Source of the DNA: Candidatus Bathyarchaeum sp.
Lineage (GTDB): Archaea > Thermoproteota > Bathyarchaeia > Bathyarchaeales > Bathyarchaeaceae
NCBI GenBank assembly: GCA_020344315.1
Contig: CP070820.1
Span: 914,322 to 953,876, forward strand
Length of the DNA stretch: 39,555 nucleotides
Reading direction: 5' to 3'
Position numbers and translations under genes: made by a program. Position 1 is the stretch's first letter; each line of letters begins with the position of its first letter. Shown piece after piece: positions 35,501 to 39,555 of this stretch. The notes beneath the pieces are model-generated. The model saw only the letters and a program-made list of their open reading frames with translations. It was not told the origin of the DNA and ran no database searches.

Positions 35501-35880
35501 GGGAGATCGCCTATGAGGACGAGTTCAGGTTCCTGTTCTCTTCCTTCTATGATTGGGGTCATCTCCAGTGCCAAGGGTGCTGCATAGGTTAGGTTTCGAA
35601 ATCGGGCTTCCATGGGGAAAATTTCGTGTTTTGTTCCGTCTACTTCGGTGTTGTAGGGTCTGCTGATTTTTGATTGGGGGTCTATTACCCAGATTTGACC
35701 GAGTTTTATTTTGTAGGGCATCTCTGGGATTTCGATTTTGATTTCGCCGGTTTCGTCAATGACTTCTTGTAGTCCGCTGTCGATGAATTTGTTATAAGAG
35801 TCTAGGTGTTGTCTGACTAGACCTTTCTCCTTGAAGAATGACTTTTGGAGAGTAAGAAGGTCGTCTTGTGAAATTTCCAA
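32518..35880 (-). CDS. rpoB: DNA-directed RNA polymerase subunit B, unsplit
   Basis: A 1120-residue second-largest polymerase subunit in one piece (methanogens and halophiles often split it into B' and B''). Conserved blocks include the SPLSRSQPNFEARDLHP fork region, HWGRLCPNETPEG, SRHGQKGVIGMI with its catalytic-site lysine, and a C-terminal zinc site (CENCGF, CRICEE). The start is TTG, 12 bases after GGAGG, a rather long spacing. No rpoH is found directly upstream, where many archaea keep it. It heads the operon. Confidence 0.96.
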   Translation of the reverse strand: MEISQDDLLTLQKSFFKEKGLVRQHLDSYNKFIDSGLQEVIDETGEIKIEIPEMPYKIKLGQIWVIDPQSKISRPYNTEVDGTKHEIFPMEARFRNLTYAAPLALEMTPIIEGREQEPELVLIGDLPVMLKSKLCILSQLTPEELIEYGEDPHDPGGYFLINGSERVVVAMEDLAPNRVLVDIDTRGTKPVYQAKIFSTTVGFRARIQLRMKSDGGLFVSIPGVPSEAPLMILMRALGLESDKEIAETVSPNKKVQNELETSFEKAAGFDTVEDAVMYIGNRVAHGQVEEYRNQKARNIIDRNFLPHIGRTEESRIDKALFLGEMASRVIELKLGMREQDDKDHFKNKRLKLAGPLLADLFRIAFRNLCRDIKYQLERMGVKRQLITISAAVRPGIITDRHRHALATGNWGRGRVGITQLLDRTNTVSTLSHLRRLQSPLSRSQPNFEARDLHPTHWGRLCPNETPEGSNCGLVKNLALAASTSIYVDPDRIKQTLYRMDVVPVEETDVEQRASSAKVFVNGSILGYSMEPQKLVDEIRRKRRKGEVSTEVNVAYFKKVHGENEEVYISCDEGRVRRPLIIVEDGVPKLKPEHAEMVRSEEWTWEDLIKQGILEYIDAEEEENIFVALDFDEITSEHSHVEIATYTILGICASIIPYPEHNQSPRNSYEAAMSKQALGINLTNFPNRVDSRSHILHYPQTPLVKTKPMEIIGYNNRPSGQNCVVAILSFEGYNMEDAIIFNKASIQRGLVRSTFYRIYEAECRQYLGGLRDRFLVPETGIRGYRGEQYYRLLEPDGIISLESEVAGGDVLIGRTSPPRFLEEYKEFEVKGPTMRDTSVDVRPAETGVVDDIFITETGEGSKLVKVRVRDQRIPELGDKFASRHGQKGVIGMIVPQEDMPFSSKGIVPDIIINPHAMPSRMTIGQFLESIAGKVAAARGKPVDGTPFTNENPEQLKEEMIKLGFSHTGREILYNGVSGEKFVADVFMGVVYYQKLHHMVADKIHARARGQVQMLTRQPTEGRARGGGLRFGEMERDCLIGHGAAMVLRDRLLEESDKYLLYVCENCGFISYYDIKQRKYTCRICEEKAQISPVVVSYAFKLLLQEMMSLCIAPRLKLKERA

Positions 35881-36220
35881 ATTTTCTTAATTCCTCCATA
35901 ATTGGATGTAGTGATGGGGGAAGTTCGAAGGGGCTGTTTCATTTCTTTTCAAATTGGGAGTTTCCTCCGCTGGGTCGGTATCATCCAACCCTAAAAGCCG
36001 GGTCTCCTTAATAAGCTTCAAATTTTCTCTCCGAAGCTAACAACGTAAACCAGCGCACCCACTAATAAATTTTACCATTACAAACTCCTAATTTTTGATA
36101 TTTTCATAGATACCGTTTCTTTTTCTGCACATTTTCAGTAAGAGCTTTAAGTGATTGGATGGATACTCCATTCATGCGAGTTGAGACAAACTAACTAGAG
36201 AATCACAGGAAACGAATAAA
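35881..36220. promoter_or_regulatory. Divergent region between rpoB and the CobT-like gene
   Basis: About 340 bases with no gene found; in particular no rpoH. Minus strand: CTAATAAATTTTA region (36062-36074) could hold the rpoB TATA box, giving a leader of about 160 bases that contains a hairpin at 35972-35991. Plus strand: GCTTTAAGTG (36144-36153) is a TATA candidate about 70 bases before the CobT-like ATG. Confidence 0.35.
35972..35991 (-). promoter_or_regulatory. Hairpin in the presumed rpoB leader
   Basis: On the minus strand GGGTTGG, loop ATGATA, CCGACCC can form seven pairs with one G-U. It lies about 92 bases before the rpoB start. A leader stem before rpoB might bind a ribosomal or Nus protein, or be a chance structure. 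Confidence 0.35.
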
Positions 36221-37309
36221 ATGTATGACATAATTTTCGCAAACAACAAAACAAGGGGCACAACCCTAACAGACCAACTGAAAGGAAAAAAGCCACTCTT
36301 CAGCTGTGTCATAGGCGTCACTGAAACAGCAAAGATTCCAGGCATATCAGCAGCTGGAAAGAACCCGGATATAACCGATTACACACCACCTGCAGATGTT
36401 GAACTTCTACAACTTGGGCGATGCAAATGTATACCGGGTGTACCTGTGACGCCTGAAGGGATACCCACCCCCGCCCTCATAACAATGTCAGCCCTAAAGC
36501 TAGCGGACATACCAAGTCTCGTTGTGAGTGCTGGTTTACAGGTTAAACCTTACGTTCCCTTTCTAGATTTAGGCGGTAAACCCGGAAGAGACATAAGAAC
36601 AGGCAGAGCCCTCGACAATGCAGAAGAAGTCATGAACCGAGCAAAAATTGCTGGAGAAAACCTATCCAAGACAGCTGACTATCTGGTAATCGGCGAAAGC
36701 ATTCCCGGCGGCACCACAACCGCCCTGGGAATCCTGTTAGCAATGGGAATAGACGCAAAAGGAAAAGTCAGCAGCAGCATGCCAAACAACCCTCATGAAC
36801 TCAAAATAAAAACCGTTGAAGAAGGCCTGAAGGCTTCAGGCGCCAAGGTTGGTGACTTTGCACAGGACCCAATAAAAGCGGTTTCCTCTGTTGGAGACCC
36901 CATGATTCCCGCCCATGCAGGACTGGTCCTCGGCGCCGCAGACAGAGTCCCAGTTATCATGGCTGGAGGAACCCAGATGGCCGCTGCATTAGCTGTTGTC
37001 AAAGCGTCAAACTCCACTGTGTTAGATAATGTAGCCATTGGAACTACCCGATGGGTCATAACAGACAAAACCTCTGATCTAAAAGGATTAGTTGCCGAAA
37101 TCGCTGATGTTCCAATACTCGCTACTGATCTGAACTTTGGTCAATCTAGTTTTGATGGCTTAAAGGCCTATGAAGCAGGAGTAGTGAAAGAAGGCGTCGG
37201 CGCTGGAGGAGCAGCAATGGCTGCCATGCTAAAGTCGAAGGGCAAAATAACCAAAGAGGTTCTGCTTAGAGAAATCGAAAAGAACTACAGACAGATTTTA
37301 AAAGTTTAA
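36221..37309 (+). CDS. cobT: Nicotinate-nucleotide-dimethylbenzimidazole phosphoribosyltransferase-like protein (CobT, UPF0284 type)
   Basis: A 362-residue member of the archaeal CobT-like family. CobT activates the lower-ligand base of cobamides by forming its alpha-ribotide from nicotinate mononucleotide. Family segments seen here include ETAKIPGISAAGK, VVSAGLQVKPY, GESIPGGTTTALGIL and VIMAGGTQMAAALAV, and the catalytic-type glutamate region near the C-terminus (YEAGVVKEGVGAGG). The ATG is preceded by AGGA and it appears as a single gene. The archaeal branch has been less well tested biochemically than bacterial CobT, so the exact base is unknown. It implies use of corrinoids, consistent with methyl-transfer C1 metabolism. 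Confidence 0.85.
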   Translation: MYDIIFANNKTRGTTLTDQLKGKKPLFSCVIGVTETAKIPGISAAGKNPDITDYTPPADVELLQLGRCKCIPGVPVTPEGIPTPALITMSALKLADIPSLVVSAGLQVKPYVPFLDLGGKPGRDIRTGRALDNAEEVMNRAKIAGENLSKTADYLVIGESIPGGTTTALGILLAMGIDAKGKVSSSMPNNPHELKIKTVEEGLKASGAKVGDFAQDPIKAVSSVGDPMIPAHAGLVLGAADRVPVIMAGGTQMAAALAVVKASNSTVLDNVAIGTTRWVITDKTSDLKGLVAEIADVPILATDLNFGQSSFDGLKAYEAGVVKEGVGAGGAAMAAMLKSKGKITKEVLLREIEKNYRQILKV

Positions 37310-37575
37310 TTAAATGGCGACTACTCAGACTGAGAAGAGACATACTTTCGAGTTTCGTACCCTTTATTGGACTGGTCTTAGTTCCCTTTTCTGTACTTCT
37401 ATGTGGACATCTCTGAGTATTTCCTGGAAAGATGAGTGCCTTAATAAGTGACTAAGTGTACTGCATATTTAATGGAACTCTCTTAGTGAATGTTGACAAG
37501 AAGCTCACTGCGTTTTGTCCTTTATTTTGGGTTTTCTATTAGGAAAGCTATGTGGAAAGGAGAGAAAATTAGGAT
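37310..37575 (+). other. Intergenic region after cobT
   Basis: About 266 bases. A 45-codon frame (37314-37451) starts five bases after the cobT stop, but its serine-, tryptophan- and cysteine-rich composition and lack of a ribosome binding site argue against a gene. AAAGGAG at about 37557-37563 belongs to the next small gene. Nothing else is visible. Confidence 0.3.
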
Positions 37576-37581
37576 TTGGCT

Positions 37582-37776
37582 ATGTCTGGGATTCAATTCA
37601 AAATGCATCAACGAATTATTCATAAATTTAGGAAAGTAGGAGCCACTTCTAAAGAAAGGGCTGTGACATTTGCAGAGGCTGACCTTGATTTGCAGGAACA
37701 GTACTGGTTAAGCTATTTTGCTGGAATTTTTCTTGGCAGAATAAAGAAAACTGAAGACCATCGATATTACATCTAG
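37582..37776 (+). CDS. Small winged-helix-like hypothetical protein
   Basis: A 64-residue protein from ATG 37582 (TTG 37576 is also in frame and slightly closer to AAAGGAG). It is mostly helical and ends in GRIKKTEDHRYYI; the IKKTxDxRYYL ending is common at the wing of small archaeal winged-helix DNA-binding proteins. The region KFRKVGATSKERAVTFAEADLD resembles the helix before it. Possibly a small transcription regulator. The family is not certain and there is no operon partner. Confidence 0.55.
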   Translation: MSGIQFKMHQRIIHKFRKVGATSKERAVTFAEADLDLQEQYWLSYFAGIFLGRIKKTEDHRYYI

Positions 37777-37938
37777 GACAGTGAATATGCTTAGACTAGA
37801 CTGAGAATCATAACCAGAAACATCAGCATCTTCACAAGATTTTACGGAAAGAAGGGGCATTTCTATTTATCTTTTTCTTATCTAGCTCATCCTAAATGCC
37901 AACAGATAAAAACATCTAAAAGAAGGAATGGACGGAGG
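37777..37938. other. Intergenic region
   Basis: About 160 bases between two convergent small genes. It is AT-rich with a T-rich patch at 37861-37890. I see no gene or strong structure. Confidence 0.3.
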
Positions 37939-38109
37939 TTAGCCATCGCCACAAGCTAAACCGTTCATCGAGTTAATGTATGTTTGTGCTTTTTCAGTTG
38001 ATTCGAAAGGGCCATAAATAAAGTCATATTGGGGATGGGTCTCTTTCGTTGGTTTTGTTACAGAATCGAAAAGCTCCGGTTTCCTGTTTTCTTTAAATCC
38101 TACATATAT
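37939..38109 (-). CDS. Small 56-residue protein lacking a standard start codon
   Basis: A minus-strand frame that looks coding: YVGFKENRKPELFDS near the N-terminus, then THPQYDFIYGPFES, STEKAQTYINSM and LACGDG at the end, a compact soluble protein with balanced composition. A full AAGGAGGTGA ribosome binding site (38121-38130) precedes it at normal spacing, but the codon in the start position is ATA (38107-38109), one base from ATG. No ATG, GTG or TTG is in frame before the body. Either ATA is used, the copy is a recent pseudogene, or the base is a sequence error. A 16-codon frame from the upstream gene's stop ends exactly at this ribosome binding site. Function unknown. Confidence 0.5.
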   Translation of the reverse strand: MYVGFKENRKPELFDSVTKPTKETHPQYDFIYGPFESTEKAQTYINSMNGLACGDG

Positions 38110-38169
38110 TCCCGTTTTCTCACCTCCTTATAAAATAGCTCTGCCCAAATTTTTCATCCACCCCGTTCA

Positions 38170-38487
38170 TTAGATAGTCCAGTAAGAGAGGATTCGCAAA
38201 TCCTTTCTTTGTAGTTGTGTCTTTAGGAAATTCTTTATATCAGCATCTTCTAGGAAACGATTTCCTTTCTTGTCAGTGCGAATGGGTATTCCTGTTCTTC
38301 TTAGTTTGTCGCCTTTGGCCGTGTCCGTGAAGATGTATTGGACGCCCTCGAGGGGTAAAAGTAGCTTGAGGCTAGTTAGATTCTTAGTTGGAATGCTTTG
38401 TGCAATGATGTATACGATGCTCTTGGGTTTCTGTTTGATTGCTAATCCTTTAAATTCTTCCCACGTTTGAACACGAACGTTTTTCAT
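38170..38487 (-). CDS. Hypothetical protein (105 aa)
   Basis: A 105-residue soluble protein from ATG 38487, rich in lysine and leucine, with alternating strand-helix character (SIVYIIAQSIPTKN, VQYIFTDTAKGDKLRRTGI) that suggests a small alpha/beta fold. No signal peptide, metal motif or known family is recognised. It lies 21 bases after the OsmC-family gene and may share its message. Its stop codon overlaps the ATG of a 16-codon frame leading to the small protein downstream. Confidence 0.6.
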   Translation of the reverse strand: MKNVRVQTWEEFKGLAIKQKPKSIVYIIAQSIPTKNLTSLKLLLPLEGVQYIFTDTAKGDKLRRTGIPIRTDKKGNRFLEDADIKNFLKTQLQRKDLRILSYWTI

Positions 38488-38508
38488 TGTATGTTCAGTC
38501 TCTCTAAA

Positions 38509-38940
38509 TTAAACGTGCGCACGTATGAATATCTTGGGTTGTAATTCGATAGCGGCCTTTATCGATTGCCAGATGAGGCTATATTTCTCGGCAAGTCTCA
38601 AAGCTTTCTGTATATCTCTCTCGCAACAATTCTTCGCTTCAATTTTCGGATGTATAACGATTTTATTGAAGAAAGAGGTTTTATCTAGAAACTCCTTGAC
38701 ATAGCCCACCGCTTCAGACTCGTATGAAATTAAATCAATTTTTAAGCGCTCGATAGCCCAAATGAACATGAGCATGAAGCATGAATTCAGTGCCCCGACG
38801 AAAGCATCCTCAGGAGTGAGCAGTCCCCGCTCGCCATACAAGGCTTCCGGAGACGAGAAAGGTATCGTGGCTCCGTTGCTGCAGATTAGCTCCCCTTTAT
38901 GACCGCCGACCCAAACCGTTTTTGTATAATATTTTGCCAT
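38509..38940 (-). CDS. OsmC family protein
   Basis: A 143-residue OsmC/Ohr-fold protein. The family reduces organic peroxides with two cysteines. The first is present (C54 in LNSCFMLMF), but at the position of the second (AEKYSLIWQS) there is serine (S121). It therefore cannot use the standard two-cysteine mechanism, and may act on other substrates or bind a ligand. C105-C106 lie elsewhere and are an unlikely substitute. ATG start, with a 44-base overlap with the end of the upstream DGC-domain gene, so the two are translationally coupled. Confidence 0.8.
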   Translation of the reverse strand: MAKYYTKTVWVGGHKGELICSNGATIPFSSPEALYGERGLLTPEDAFVGALNSCFMLMFIWAIERLKIDLISYESEAVGYVKEFLDKTSFFNKIVIHPKIEAKNCCERDIQKALRLAEKYSLIWQSIKAAIELQPKIFIRAHV

Positions 38941-39346
38941 CTAATCCATCCTTTATTACATCTATATAATGCGAAATCTCTTGGGCGACCCGAGCGACAA
39001 TCTCCCTATCTTTTCCAGTTAATTCTCTTCTTGAGACTGGAGGCTCCACTGCCCATTCATCCAATAATACTTTGACGTTTACTGTGACAGCCGTTTTTCC
39101 ACTATACCTTTCTATGGCTTTTGTAGCACAGAGCTTGTGACAGCCATCAACTGCAACAGTCGGGAATTCTCTAGCAAAATTTCTTTCTCCAGCATCCCCG
39201 GCAAGGAATAGAGGAAGGCATATAGTCACTGTCTCTCTAGGCTTCAAGTCTTCGAGGACCTTCCTCGTGGCTGTTCGACTAACTGTACCTAAACTGCAGC
39301 ATTCACCACTACAAGACACTACACCGGTTTTTGGCTTGATCTTCAA
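38897..39346 (-). CDS. DGC-domain putative zinc-binding protein
   Basis: A 149-residue protein with the DGC-domain pattern: CSGECC (C12, C16, C17) near the N-terminus, a middle C43, and DGCHKLC (D67-G68-C69, C73). The cysteines are thought to bind zinc in this family, whose function is not established. The last 60 residues (SRRELTGKDREIVARV) form a helical tail. It starts with ATG overlapping the stop of a second DGC-domain gene, and its own end overlaps the OsmC-family gene, so the three form one unit. Confidence 0.75.
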   Translation of the reverse strand: MKIKPKTGVVSCSGECCSLGTVSRTATRKVLEDLKPRETVTICLPLFLAGDAGERNFAREFPTVAVDGCHKLCATKAIERYSGKTAVTVNVKVLLDEWAVEPPVSRRELTGKDREIVARVAQEISHYIDVIKDGLDGKILYKNGLGRRS

Positions 39347-39555
39347 GACTGCTTGCCTCCTAGCTCGTCAACTTTCTTGGCGATTTTCTCGGCTAGAATC
39401 TCAGATAGCTTGGTCCCATGCTCATCAAGAAATGTTATTTGTCTTGGTCTAAGAGCTCTATTCTCACGAAGCAGATCCATGACTCTAAAATGGGCAGCGA
39501 TTCGACCACCTGCAATCTCTATGTTTTTCCGGGCACACTCCAATGGACATCCGTC
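39343..39555 (-). CDS. Second DGC-domain protein, C-terminal part (cut by the window edge)
   Basis: The frame is open to the window edge on the minus strand and reads DGCPLECARKNIE at its first visible residues, the DGC motif that precedes the C-terminal region in this family. The N-terminal CSG motif lies outside the window. The TTG at 39543 that a gene finder might choose is internal to this motif, so it is not the start. It overlaps the next DGC-domain gene by four bases (ATGA). The two proteins probably act as partners, with the OsmC-family protein. Confidence 0.75.
   Translation of the reverse strand, partial: DGCPLECARKNIEIAGGRIAAHFRVMDLLRENRALRPRQITFLDEHGTKLSEILAEKIAKKVDELGGKQS

Noticed and set aside
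37314..37451. A 45-codon frame right after cobT
   Set aside because: No ribosome binding site and a Ser/Trp/Cys-rich composition unlike proteins in this genome.
1..39555. tRNA, rRNA and CRISPR arrays
   Set aside because: I looked through the intergenic stretches for tRNA T-loop signatures and regularly spaced repeats and saw none.

Overview
The window is archaeal. RNA polymerase subunits A and B are both unsplit and sit in an rpoB-rpoA-rpl30e-nusA run. Many genes start with TTG or GTG behind GGAGG-type ribosome binding sites, and AT-rich TATA boxes lie about 25-60 bases before several starts. An unsplit A subunit is known from Thaumarchaeota and Aigarchaeota, whereas most Crenarchaeota and Euryarchaeota split it. 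With the Hdr, MvhD, hydrogenase-maturation and tungsten-enzyme content, this suggests an anaerobic TACK archaeon. Bathyarchaeia-like is my guess, not something proved here.

Layout: 1-2361 holds the end of an ABC ATPase, its permease and an M24 peptidase. 2369-5332 is a tungsten-enzyme block: a MoaD-like sulfur carrier facing an aldehyde ferredoxin oxidoreductase and its four-cluster ferredoxin. 5537-7655 holds a methyltransferase, a hydrogenase maturation protease and a decayed beta-helix surface protein. 7729-12765 (minus) is a five-gene redox cluster: a tandem ferredoxin/MvhD protein, NfnA-like and NfnB-like flavoproteins, HdrC and HdrB. 12973-19890 carries hypF, a small membrane protein, hypC, hypB, hypA and hypD, then a surface-protein gene broken by a stop codon, and hypE on the other strand. 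20162-23462 is a polyferredoxin overlapping an HdrA-MvhD fusion. 23565-27557 has an integrase remnant, a secreted protein and a large signal-transduction ATPase. 27956-35880 (minus) is the RNA polymerase operon. 36221-37309 is a CobT-like gene. 37576-39555 holds small genes, an OsmC-family protein and two DGC-domain proteins, the last cut by the window edge.

Functionally, most of the window serves electron transfer at low potential. All six Hyp factors and a HycI-type protease are present, which points to an active [NiFe] hydrogenase, but no hydrogenase structural subunit is here. The Hdr parts are divided between two loci: HdrB and HdrC travel with an Nfn-like pair and a double MvhD protein, and HdrA-MvhD travels with a polyferredoxin. 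A plausible reading is a flavin-based bifurcating system joining H2, NAD(P)H, ferredoxin and an Hdr-type disulfide or other HdrB substrate. The aldehyde oxidoreductase and the cobamide gene fit an anaerobic organic-acid or C1 metabolism, but this is inference.

I saw no tRNA, rRNA, CRISPR array or intact insertion sequence.
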